Assembly: GCA_003342895.1 (NCBI GenBank)
Contig: PTFA01000305.1
Location: 934,626-998,625, forward strand
Source: Casuarius casuarius
Taxonomy: Eukaryota > Chordata > Aves > Casuariiformes > Casuariidae
Length of the DNA: 64,000 nt
Direction of reading: 5' to 3'
The position numbers were made by a program, and so were the translations under genes. A model generated the notes under the pieces. The model saw only the letters and a program-made list of their open reading frames with translations, searched no databases and had not been told where the DNA came from. The stretch's first letter is position 1; every line of letters starts with the position of its first letter. Below, in pieces: positions 35,216 to 46,500 of the stretch.

Positions 35216-37859
35216 AGTGTTTGCTTTTGAAGCCCTGTTCGTTATGTATGAAAGGTAAATTTTACTGTATTGCATTATTCTGATTGGACAGCTGGTGCAG
35301 GCAGGGTGACAGCCCCATGCCTGTACAATTAAAAATTTTATTTTCTACAGATCTCTTCCTTTTCAGGCAATTAAAACCTGATTCTATAAGTATCTGTACA
35401 ATCTACACACAAATTGGACTGGAAGAAATTTTTAAAAAAATAAAGTTTAAAGGTTTAACCCCAGTCCAACAAATCTCCTGAACTTCACTGTGTGTAATAG
35501 GAAATACAATCTGGGACATAGAGGAGAATGAAAATATGACACAGATCATCATTAGCTCCTGTAAACATCTCACTAGACAACTCCCATATTATACTGCTGT
35601 GGTTCAGCCAAAGGGAGAACTTTAGTACAGTGTAGTATTTCTGAACTAGGAAATAACTTTTCAGCAGAATCAAAATTTTCCCCATATTTCTTTGTGTTTT
35701 TTTTTTTTTTTACAGAAAATTTCCTTTTATTTGGGAAGCTATTGATTAATGGCAAGAAATGGTTCATCTGATGATGACTGTTACAGAGTCCATCATGGAT
35801 AACTGGAACCATGATATGAATATGCATTTCTGTCAAGGGTGAGGTCTTGTCATAGAAGGAAAATGGCAGCGTATATGCAGTGGCAAGGCAGGCCACAACT
35901 GGACACTTAAGAGCCTTCCTTGTGTAGACTACAAGAAAGGAAAGAAAGGTTGTGACAAAAAATTGCTAGCTGAGCTTTCAAAGCTGGAAAGCCTCTCTAT
36001 AAAACCCTGTTGTTTCAAACTGCAGTGCAAGACCAAATGGACTAGTTGTCTAAGGCCTAATTCACAACCGAAAGAGGCTTGCTGATACAGCTTTGTTATC
36101 AATTCCTGCTGGAGTTAGTGCAGTTTAGACCTGAAAAGACTGTTTTTGCCATCTTAGCCAATTCTGAGTCCCTGAATGAAATCTACCAACAAAATAATAC
36201 CTTCTTGGAAAAACACTTTCATGCTATTTATAAATTGCATTTGTACCAGACGTTCTAGTGGAATAATGTGGTTGAAAAAAATTAACCCTCTAAACTACAG
36301 TTTTGTATTAGTGAAAGATTTTTACGTTAGACTATGGCCATTTAAAATCAGCTATGAAGTTTTATAAATATATTAAGTGATGAAAGCATTTTAAAGCATA
36401 TGTTTCAATCTACACAGAAAGAAGCTTTCCAGGAGCTGGTGAGATTGGTTCACTTTGAACAATCTACTTGTAGTTGAATAACACCATATCAAGCCCAGGA
36501 TTGTAAATTTTGCCGAGAGGTGAGATATATTGGATCAGGTTAGGTGTTGCTCTAAAGTGGCCACAGCCCTTTTAATTCACTTGTATCATGGGCAGAGCAA
36601 GCCCATGTTTGCCTGGAAAGCATTACATGGACATGCAGTAAGATGCAGCTAAAACAACACAGTTTTTTAAAAACACAATAGCAATAGAAACTTTCTCAGA
36701 GAAATCTCAGGGTAGAAGGCACATCTGAAAACAATAGCAGATGGGATGATAATTCTGATAGTACGACCACTATAGAACTCTTGTTATGTTTAGTGCTCTA
36801 CAATGAAATAATTTGACTTTAAAACATCAAATGGCGGTGGATTTTTTCCAGCTCACCACATCCACTGACCTTTGCAATGACTGTTCTTTGGAAGCCTTTA
36901 AGACAGAGCATATGCAGCATGTGGAGTCCCATGTCATGTCAGTCATCATTCTCTACTTGACATTTCTTGTGTTCCTAAATTGGTATGTTCCAGATTAATG
37001 AGGCATTTGTTCTCAATCAGGAAGCTATTTAAGAATACACTTTTAATTGTAATGGCTTGTATATGATTAATTATTTCTACATGGCTTGCTCATATTTTTG
37101 GAAAGTTCAAAGCAGTTTTTTTTCCCACTGGGTACTGCCCAAATCTTTTAAATGTTCATGCCGGTTATGACCCAAAAATTTATGGAAGTGAATTGTCTTC
37201 ACGAGGAGTTGTGAACTTCTTTGAGAAATTTGCCTGCAGCTCTTTGCTGTAATGACCTTCTTTGTGAAATAAGTAAGTGGGCTAACACACAAGCTGGTTG
37301 CAAAAGCTGTGTGTGTAAGTTAATTTATGTTTTTTGAAAGACAGCATTGTTTTAGGACTACTTATCTCACAGTTGGTTCTGAAGAGAGAACATAGCCATT
37401 TTAGTATTGCTCTGTGCTCATCCTTCTGCTTTAATTGAAGTCTATTCTTTTAACTCAGTTACGTCTTTAGAGGAAACTGTGTTTCTACGGCCAGTACTTT
37501 CCAAACTGGACCAAGTTGTTCTCTACATGTGTGTTCCCTGCATGGGGGGAAAGGGACAAGCCAAGTGTTTTCATTTGCAAAGCTTGCTTCAGATTTTTTT
37601 CACACCCTGCAGAATTTTCCTATGTTTCCCTTCTTGCAAAGACAGAGGGCTCAGTACTTCAGGGATCTGGGTCTTGAGAGATTATTTGAAAACTTTGCTT
37701 TTATGACGCTTCATTTCACTTAGTTGCATAGAACATTTTTGGGGAGATGTAACCATGGGCCTAGTGGTGGTCAGCATGTCAGATTCTGAGCACAGAGGAG
37801 AGTTTGAACTCATAGGGAAGAAGAGATTCTCTCTCTACTAAATTAGTAAGTAATTAAAT
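35216..37859. other. No gene seen
   Basis: Unique AT-rich DNA. A T15 run at 35697-35711 ends in TTTTACAG, acceptor-like, but the following plus-strand sequence has no credible coding frame. No repeat family was recognised. Confidence 0.5.
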
Positions 37860-38240
37860 TAACATTAACTTCATCCTGCCCTTCCCATAAGATCTGTTAT
37901 TTGTGGCCACAGTGATTGCAAATGAATCACCTGCAGGAGGATTCAGGTGTGGAGGAGGCTCATTTCCTTTTCACATCACCTTTGTCTGCAGCTTGTCTGT
38001 CAGACAGATAATCTGATCATTCATTCAGAAGGTACATTATCCTTTTATTGTGTGTCCAATCTAATAAAATAATAGCCATGCAAATGCAAAATAAAAGAAT
38101 AATAAGGACCCAAAGAGCTTGTTAGAGCTGTCTGTAGATAGCACTGTGCTATTCACTGGCTTGTGACTGAAATTTTACAAGTTTTATTTGAAATATCCTG
38201 TGGGCAGCCGAGGCTCAGCTAGTTTTCATGGTTGTTTCCA
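37860..38240. promoter_or_regulatory. Candidate conserved non-coding element with E-boxes and octamer
   Basis: Seen: E-boxes CACCTG (37928-37933) and CAGGTG (37944-37949) in opposite orientation 16 bases apart; an inverted repeat TCTGTC-A-GACAGA (37996-38008) next to TAATCTGATCATTCATTC; and a POU octamer ATGCAAAT (38078-38085). No simple repeats and no open frame. Known: E-box, TGTCAGA/TGACAG (MEIS/SMAD-type) and octamer sites are common in developmental enhancers. Inferred: enhancer candidate, one of the best in the window. Not verified by alignment. Confidence 0.42.
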
Positions 38241-39194
38241 TTTTAGACTAGCAGGGGCAACATTATGAGCAAAGATACATTTATTCAAAAGGACTCATTA
38301 GGTCTAAACTTAGGGGCTATAGCATCAGATTATGTGCTATCTGTGGATGGCTTTTTGGAACATATGGTAGGTGAATCTATGTTCTCTCCTTCTCTCTCTC
38401 TCTCATACAGAATATGTCATGAGGAGCAGCTCCTCCAGAAGAGCTTTCTATGTAGGAAAAGACATTCAAATTATTTTGATTTTTCCTAGTATCTAGGATG
38501 GCAGTATGTTTCTGCAGGGGCAGGGATGGAGCTTTGTCAGTTAAGTTTACAATAAAAGGGCACAAGTGGTGCATAATGATTTAGCAGAGAATTAAAAGGA
38601 GGACTTGCAGATAAAACAATCTGTATAGTCCAGACAAAGCATAGGGGTGATGAAAACATCCAAGAATCCCCTCCAGGTATAGTGTCATTCAGGGCTTTTC
38701 TCACAAGTGCTGGTGACTCATTTTGGTGAAATTTCAAGGGGTACCACCCTTTGCCATCCCTCGGTGGAAGATCATTACTCCTGGTGTAGAGGCAGCACAT
38801 CTGAATGAGTGATTGCATATAAGCTACCACAGCTCATGGCTGGTTGTTTTAATCTAAACTGCTTTATAGTATACTATATAGTATAGTAGTACACAGAACT
38901 GTAGATTGAGACAATAGGGGAGTAGAAACACTGGACTGTTTTGGAAGCAAAGAGGGCAGGTGGGTGGCATAATCCTCTACATTTCTTGGTACAACCTGAT
39001 GGTGCTTGGGAGTCAGAGCTCTCATTCTAGAAAGCACTCCTTATACCTTGTAGGTCAGCAGCTGAATTTTGCACTCAGAAGTGTTTTTTTATGGGATATG
39101 TGCATGCGAAGGAGATGAGGTAATAGCAGAGATGAGTAAAGAAACTATCTGAAGTACTGGGTTTGAAATTTGTGGCCACAATCACACTAGCAAA
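38241..39194. other. No gene seen
   Basis: Contains a short CT tract (38388-38404) and a small palindromic string TATAGTATACTATATAGTATAG (38864-38885). Open frames are under 100 codons and unfamiliar. Confidence 0.55.
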
Positions 39195-39229
39195 NNNNNN
39201 NNNNNNNNNNNNNNNNNNNNNNNNNNNNN
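39195..39229. other. Assembly gap (35 N)
   Basis: Thirty-five undetermined bases sit directly against a 56-base A run. The non-round number suggests an estimated rather than default gap size. The element that owned the A tail, if any, may be partly inside the gap. Confidence 0.99.

Positions 39230-39285
<56 letters not shown>
39230..39285. repeat. A homopolymer, 56 bases
   Basis: An uninterrupted A run of this length is unusual in old DNA and borders a gap. It may be a true poly(A) of a recent insertion whose body is in or left of the gap, or an assembly artefact. The left flank before the gap (to 39194) is unique sequence without a recognised element. Confidence 0.9.
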
Positions 39286-39288
<3 letters not shown>

Positions 39289-40365
39289 CTGAAAGAGAGT
39301 ACAGTATCTCTGTTAGCTACTTAGTCCGTGAAGTTTATTTTGCTACAAAGAAAAATGATAATTAAGTTAATTGAGTTAAGCTTGTAGAGTGGCAGAACTG
39401 AGACATGGACCAGCTATAGTTAAAGGCAAAAGGGCATATGTGGAGACTGACAGAGAAGCAAAAATGAAGTAGAATGCCTCTTGTCGCACTGAAGCTGAAA
39501 AAGACTGCTCCTTTTAAAATGATAATTTATGGAGGTCTGATTGCCAGATATTCAATTTGGTCCTGGAATCACTTGAACTCAGACCATATTTGTGAAACAG
39601 TTATGCTTTGCACAAATATTGTCAATGTCAGCTGTATTGAGCAGTCTGCCTTTCTTTCAGTATTAAGCATAATTGTAATTAGTTGAGTAAAATGACAATT
39701 ATGTCCAAAAGGGACCTCTTCCAATAAAAATTTATGCTATGCTACCTATTGCAAGATTCTTAAATGGTTTCATAATCTGATTCAGTCATCCCCTGCTCTA
39801 TCTGGATGGCCTGTAGCCTATGGAACCTGTTGTTAATTTTTAAGTTTGGGGTTTGAAGGAGCTTGCTGAGAAGGTCATGTGCAGCTAGCTGCATAGCATT
39901 TTTTTGCAAAATGGCTGCTACATACACTTCTGTCCTTAATGCCCAGCACCCCCTTTAGAGAGACTGATGTAAATATGGCTGAGCTGGCCCAACCAGGAAC
40001 TTTCTCATGTGAGTAAACTGATTAGCTGAACGTCAGGACCTCTGAACCTAGTGAACTAGTTCTGCCAAAATAGTAAACCTGTCCTACTGAACTGAAGTTA
40101 GAAAGGCTCGTGTGTGGTAGTCATTTGCTGACCACATAAAGGAGAAAGAAAATGTTTCTCAGAATATTTAAAGAAAAAGTATATTTGCTCTAGTCTTCAT
40201 TTGAATGTGTAAATGGATGATGAAAATCATGAAGGCGAGATGCTTGTACAAACACTCGATGAATGATAGATTAAATGAAACAGCAGGAGAAGTAAAAAAT
40301 CAAAAGGATAGTTTAGGACAAGCTTCTTAATAATGAAGATACTTGGGTACATTGTGAAGTGCATA
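39286..40365. other. No gene seen
   Basis: Unique AT-rich sequence. Only short open frames (largest about 70 codons at 39474-39686). Confidence 0.55.
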
Positions 40366-41187
40366 TTATTTTGTAGACACAGTAGTGGATATTATTCTAT
40401 GAGAAAGGCCTGGAAATGCAGAGTGTGTGTTACATCCATGGAACCTGTGAAAGAAAGTAAAGGGCTGAGTCAGATTTGAAAACTGATTTCTCAGGACTGA
40501 ATTGTCCTCCAAAGCATGGGTCAGGTGGAGCAGGACGAGGAAAAAATCCTCAGCTGTGTTTCTGCCCTGAGAGTGAAATGGCCAGATCCAAAGTACGCTG
40601 AAGTGAGGAGAGAAACTCGCGTTGATTTTGCCGAGGTTCATATCAAAGGACAGAGTCCGAGTTATCTGACAGAGCAATGCTTTCAGGCACATTGTATGAG
40701 AGGTTTTTGCTTGTGGATACAGCATGACTGAAATGCTGAGCTTCATCTTCTTTATAAATGAAGCAGGACTGGAGTGTTGTGAGAGCGTCTGAACTTTTAA
40801 TAAGCTGATATTTACTAAAAAGACCACACATACCATGACAATAAAAAACTCATATTGTGAGAAATTCCCTAATGCCAGCCCGAAGTAGAATTTGTTGTTT
40901 TCCAAAACAGCAGTTGTCCCAAATTCATTCATAGCAATCATTTACCTCTTAAGCCAAGGCCATTTCCTATTTCAGTTTCATAAATGCTTGTCCTGGCCGT
41001 TAAACACAGGACAAATACTAAAAGCAAAAGTAAAAAGTAATATTTTTGTTGGCTTTTCCTCTTTTCAGAAAACTTTTGGCCCACACCAATTAATAACAGT
41101 CTCTTAACAACTATTGAATACCCCTCAGAGAAGATAGCACAGATCTGAACTATGTTATATAAAACCTGATATATTTTAGATTAACAC
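40366..41187. other. Unique block with overlapping open frames, possible conserved DNA
   Basis: Minus strand 40366-40941 is open for 191 codons, the longest frame in the window. A second minus frame (40643-40831) and a plus frame (40516-40731) overlap it. Further right on minus, about 40942-41187 is open for roughly 80 codons without ATG, with a pyrimidine tract ending TTGCTTTTAG and a donor-like AGAGGTAAAT; CATGGTATGTG near 40832 also looks donor-like. No family is recognised in any frame. The 40516-40700 part has retained CpGs. Openness in several frames at once favours low stop density, perhaps a conserved non-coding block, over a gene. Confidence 0.25.
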
Positions 41188-41594
41188 TATTTTGCATATC
41201 TTCCAGCAACAGAATTGCTAAGAGGTCAGCATAGGAATTTCATTCGTTAGAGAATGAAGATAGTGAAAACACCTATACTTGACACTTTCACCATTGACGG
41301 AACTGGTGAACCTGAGCTTGTGTGAAAAAACTGTGCAAAAAGTCCTGGTGGAGAAACATCTGCCATAAATGTTTCAGTAGGGAAAAGATACTGTCTGGCT
41401 GAAAAATGTAAGACAAATTTACAAATGCCGTATGTTGCTGTTTAACAGATACACTTGGCCTTAGGGACCCATGTGGCTCCATTGCTCGTCCAAAGTTCAA
41501 AATGAAGAGAAAAATAAGTTTTGACAGTCACTTCTGAGGAAAGTGATAACAGATCAAAGGACTTTCTTTTATTGCGATATTTTCATCATTATGG

Positions 41595-42010
41595 CAAAGA
41601 ATCACTTTGGACTTTAGCTGCTGTTTGAAATCTTTACCTTTTAATAAGTGAACTCTTTAAATGTAGCTTGGAGAACAAAGGTTTCTCTTTTACAGTTAAA
41701 CTTTTAACCCTTGAGGTTGAATTGGTGGAGATCAGAGGGAAAATCCACTGTGTTTTCGCTGAACTTTTTACCCTTTGAAAAAAACTGAACAAGTTTAAAG
41801 TTCATACACTGAGCAAGAGGTCTCCACTGGGGATTTCTGGTATTATTAACTTCCTGACCTCAGATAATTAAAAGGGAAGAGCGGAGGCAGCGCAGACTTT
41901 GACTCAACTTTGAACTTTTAACCTCTGAAGGAAAGTATTTAGTGTGCAAGTGGTATGCAGGGTAAACTCTCTTATTAACTCCCTTTAACTTGCGGACACA
42001 AAAAAATGTC
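41595..42010. promoter_or_regulatory. Cluster of AACTTTTNACC-type motifs, candidate regulatory element
   Basis: Seen: AAACTTTTAACC (41698-41709), GAACTTTTTACC (41761-41772) and GAACTTTTAACC (41912-41923), all on plus; TTTAAAGTTCA (41793-41803) is a related string on minus. CTTTGGACTTTA (41605-41616) resembles an HNF4-type site, GAACAAAGG (41672-41680) a SOX/TCF-type site, and ACTTTGAACTTTTAACC a direct-repeat nuclear-receptor arrangement. No open frame or known repeat explains the recurrence. Inferred: an enhancer bound by a nuclear receptor or TCF-type factor; an old minisatellite is the alternative, but spacing (63 and 151 bases) is irregular. Confidence 0.35.
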
Positions 42011-45000
42011 AGCAGTCATAGCATTAGGCCAAAATTATACTTCATCCTTTATGGCCTATTTCTGTTTGTGTAGCAGTTAAAACTCAAGGGGGATATTGTT
42101 GGGATACAAAAAAAGTGACACAGACAGCTATTTACCAGGAACTTTGCAAGTACTCTAGGCAAGCAAAAGGGAGACAAAGCCAGGAATCAGTCAGACGCTG
42201 CAGCAGGGTTAGTAATTCAGGCTAGGTTGGATTTTGCCTTTAGGACATACACCAGTATTTTAGTGTTGCCTCTGAGCAAAATTTTCTTTATACAGTGGAG
42301 GTATTTTATCACTTTATTTAACAGCTTCACTGGTTTTACTTCCTCAAGCTTTAAACACAGTGAAACTCATCTGTCCAGGAGATTATGGATTAATTGACTA
42401 GGAAATAATCAAACAAGTAACATTATGAATTCAGTGTCTGAGCACATAAATCATACTTTCCTATAGCTATAACATAAATGGAAGAAAGAAAAATCTTCAT
42501 TTCTTGTCTCAGCAAGACAAAGATTATCTGTGGTCAATTGTTTGCCCGGGGTGCTATTTACTATGAACTGGTCTGGGGAACACTATGGAAAGCCGTAAAA
42601 GCTTCATTTAAACCTTATAGCATTAGTGTTATTGGGATGTAAAATACAATTATGCTGGATTCATGTAGTCAGATCTAAAAGAACTTAGCTGAAAAGGAAC
42701 GCAAAGGAAGTTGAATGAAAATATTGTCTGTAACAGAAAGCCGTAAGCTGCTGGGGTGAAATCTCAGTAAGTGACATCCTCTCCAAGTTTTCACCATAAG
42801 AACAGAAGGAACACAACTGACTTAATGTCTTTTGGTTCTCTAAATGCTTCTAGGGTATCATGGTGTTACCAATCATAGCAGTCGTTTGTCTTCCCTGTTA
42901 GGAACCCAACAATGTGAATTATAACATACATTTCAGTTTTCTTCAGATGTAGAAACACAATCGGAAAAATTGCAAAATATGTTCTCGAAGCAGACGTGCT
43001 AGAGCATGAAATTGCTGTACTAGGATTACTAGAAGATTAGCAGGAAATATTTTGGGCTGGCTAGATGTTTCAGTAAGGATGGATGCATACATCTTGAAAG
43101 TTTTGAATTTGGATGATTTTTCAAACCTGTTGATTAAAGCCGGTTTCAGTTGGCTGAAAAAAAAATCCCTCTTAAAACAAATACACAAATCAAATAGTTA
43201 TTTAGGGGATCATCTTGTATGTCCTGATGAAAAGAACAGTGAAAAATACAAGTCTTAAAAATTTTGGCAAAATGCACGTTTGTGTGAAAAGTCATGCCAG
43301 ATTAGCCTGGCTTGCTACTATTAGAAGCTGTTTTTCTGCTGGTTAAAAATATTGGCTACATTACCAGGTAGTGTGGTGTAATGGAAGTAAATCTGCAGAA
43401 TGAAACAGTTGCTGAGGACCAGACATTCGTACTGTAAGCATTTGGGGCTTTATTTCATACTAGCTCCGGTCTGATCCCATGAAACGAGCACCCATGTGCA
43501 CCACAAATATTCCTCAGGTTCATCTTCTGGTCTAGTTTTAACCTGAAGGAATTTGTTTCGTGTGCACTGAGACTACCCTACAACATGAACCAGAGTGCAA
43601 GAAGTGGTAAGGAGGAAGAGATTCACTTCAGAAGTGCACTCCTGCTCTAAACTAAAATGCTTGTGTAGGTGCCTCTGGTGTCATTTAAACAGGGAGCAGG
43701 AGCAGTACCGCATGGGCTCTGTGCTGGGATCGTATACTACGCAGCATGAGTCCTCGTGGTTTATAAGAGGTGACAGAGGGGCCAGGACAGTGTCAGCCCT
43801 GCAGCTGTGTTACATGATGTGTGGGTGGAGGCACATGCGTACTGGCTTGTGCCTGTAGCGGGGATGGAGAAGTGGACACGAAACCCTCAGTACAAGCCTA
43901 TGGTGAGGAAAGAGCTGCCTCATAGCCCGGCTTCCAAAGTAAGTTATATTGATACAGTCAATGTGCAAACAGAATAATAAAAGGCTATTTGGTATTAATG
44001 TTTCTATACTGCCAGTTGGGGACATCACATGTGCCCTTAGTAGTTTTCATGGGGACCTGCACTGGGAAGTATGGAGGCAAAATCTGTGAGTGAGTGACCA
44101 CACGGGCCCAGTGGTCGGAAGCACTCAGGTGCCTCGCTGCTACAGAGCTGTCTGATATCTCCTGTTTGGGGTAGAGCTGTCACAGCAAGTCTGAATTCAG
44201 TATGCCTGTATTTAATATAAAAGGAATGTTGCCCTGTCTCTATGAAGCCTTGACTCAGAAAAACACTTAGGCTTCTGTTTATACACTGGAAAAATTAAAT
44301 TATTGAGTAGACATTACTTTTAATCAAAAACTGCAGTGGAGGGAAGAATACTCTAGTCGATACAAATAAAATTAATAAAATCTATATTTCTTAAACATTT
44401 TTTTTTGTATGTAAGGCCTCCAACTTTTACAGATGTTTGCAAACATTTCCACATTACTTCAGATGGTCAAAACAACCGAAGTCTGAACAGAGCAGGTGGT
44501 AGGGGCCAATGCTGCCTGGTTTCTTTGTGCCCCCCTCATCACGCTGCCTCCTCTGGCCCTGTGGTGTGGGCTGAGCCTTGGACAAGGAGGTGGAGGGGAA
44601 CTGCTAATGCCCTGCGTGGGAGCAACGGGCTCTCCTCCTGGTCTCCCCTTTAGTCCTCAGAAGCTGGGCCAGGGCAGTGGGGGGAAAAGCAAGTCCTTGT
44701 GAGCCCAGCCCAATCCATGCCTATAAAGAGGGCAGATCATTTTATAATCAAGGAAGCCAGCTTCCTTCAGCTCTGCCTGCAGACCAGATTGAGTCCTTTC
44801 ATAGTGCCCCAACCTGAAGATGGAGCACAAAAATCATGGTCAGGTCTCATACTTAGGCCCGATATGGGTCCCACCTATAGCACCCGTGGCACTAACCAAT
44901 CTGAAGGTTGTAAGGCTGGGCAGGATTTTCCCAGCTTCTTTTTGCAAGTTTTAGGTCTGAAGATTTTCCAGGTTTTCCACTGTAAACTAGGATGCTTCAA

Positions 45001-46500
45001 AAACTGGTCACTAGGCCAAAGTGAGCAATTTTTTATAGGGATGGCAGAAATCACTCTTGAAATAAAGGCCTGTGGCCTCCAGTCAAACTTAAATTCCTGC
45101 TGCAAAATATGAGGTTATTAGAGCATCTCAGCTAGCGGTTACCCAGATTTTCTTTCTTAAGCATAGATATAACAGCACATTTTCCCTGATCCAGATCACT
45201 GAACTGTCTGAACTGTTTTAGTAGAGGTTTTCCAAAAAGCATTCAGCTTGTGGTATATAGTTGGCATAGAGTATTTCAGCTGGAGCTAAACAGGAGAAGT
45301 TTGGCAAAGTTACAGGCAATCAATGACAGTATTTATGAGAAGCTCTGGGAAGTTTTAATGATAGGAGTTGCTACCAGCCCCTCCTATAATTGCGTAGACA
45401 CAAAGTATACAAAATCAGCAGGAGTGTGTAAGTGTGTGTGTATGCATGGAAGGTGTCGATGTGTATATGTTTGTGTACTGCAGAACTGCTCATGTGAGAA
45501 AGTATGTAGTATCAGAGTCTGTCCTTAGGCATGGATTAAGGAAAGCAATTAGACACATGCTTAGGCTCTGGGGGTGCCTTTCTCTATCTGACCTTTACAA
45601 ACTCCACTGTCCTGGTGCACAGTTGTGACTGTGGATGCAGTGAACTTCTGCTTTCCCTTAGATTTCAGCACTGGTGGGCCAATACTGGCTATTCACAGTG
45701 GCAAGAGCCTCAGCACTGCTGATGGACGTTTGCTCTCCCTCAGAGCAGTGCAGACTCATCTGTTTTCACAGACTCGCCTCCTGAGCATGGAGAATGTGTT
45801 CAGCTTTTATCAGAGATAGAGATGCAGGCAGGAGAAACTTAGTAATAGTTAGCACTCATATGTGGCTTCCTCAGCAAGTTCAATCAGTCTTTACAGTAAC
45901 TGTATGATATTGGTAAATACTGCTAGGAAAAAATTGCATTGCATTTTTTTCCCTGGATAGGACATACAGATATTATGGATACAACATCAAGCTAACATAA
46001 AATATGAATGATAAGATGATAACAATAAAATATAAAAGTAACTATTATTATCTTGCATATATAGGTGGAGAGCAGAAGATAAATGGTTTGCCTGGATCTC
46101 AGGAGGAAACACGTCAAATAAGGTTCGGAAAGTAGACACCTTCTTATCAGTCCTGCACCCAACCTGTAGGCCACAATTGTTCTCTCATGGTGACTGTAGG
46201 TAGCTTTTCTTTCCCCATATTCTGCATGGGTGTGTAATGGACAGAGTTTATAAAAATTGGAAAGCAAAATTCTCACCTGGCCCTGCACATTGAAACAAGA
46301 ATAAAAGGAATCCTGGTAAATGTCACATCCCACACACTCTGTCCTTGAGTCCTTCAAATGCAAATAATCAAGGCTGAAATGTGTTGCATGGAGTGAAGGG
46401 AGAGGAAGAAAAAAACTACTCCATCTTGCAAAGGGATACTACACTTTAAATTCTGATCAAGGAGGGAGATGGAAAGGAGTTATAACCGAATTCCGGTTCC
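42011..46500. other. No gene seen
   Basis: Unique sequence. A GC-richer part at 44480-45060 carries a 137-codon plus frame (44699-45112) with no recognisable domain. A TG-rich stretch lies at 45425-45476. No RNA gene, clear repeat or splice-supported exon was found. Confidence 0.5.

Noticed and set aside
35690..35720. T15 followed by ACAG as a splice acceptor
   Set aside because: The following plus-strand sequence has no credible coding frame; a T homopolymer before AG is common by chance.
40366..40941. 191-codon minus frame as a gene
   Set aside because: No recognisable domain, other frames on both strands are open over the same bases, and only donor-like strings without a full exon structure.
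44699..45112. 137-codon plus frame as a gene
   Set aside because: No recognised family and no exon signals; overlapped by a minus frame.
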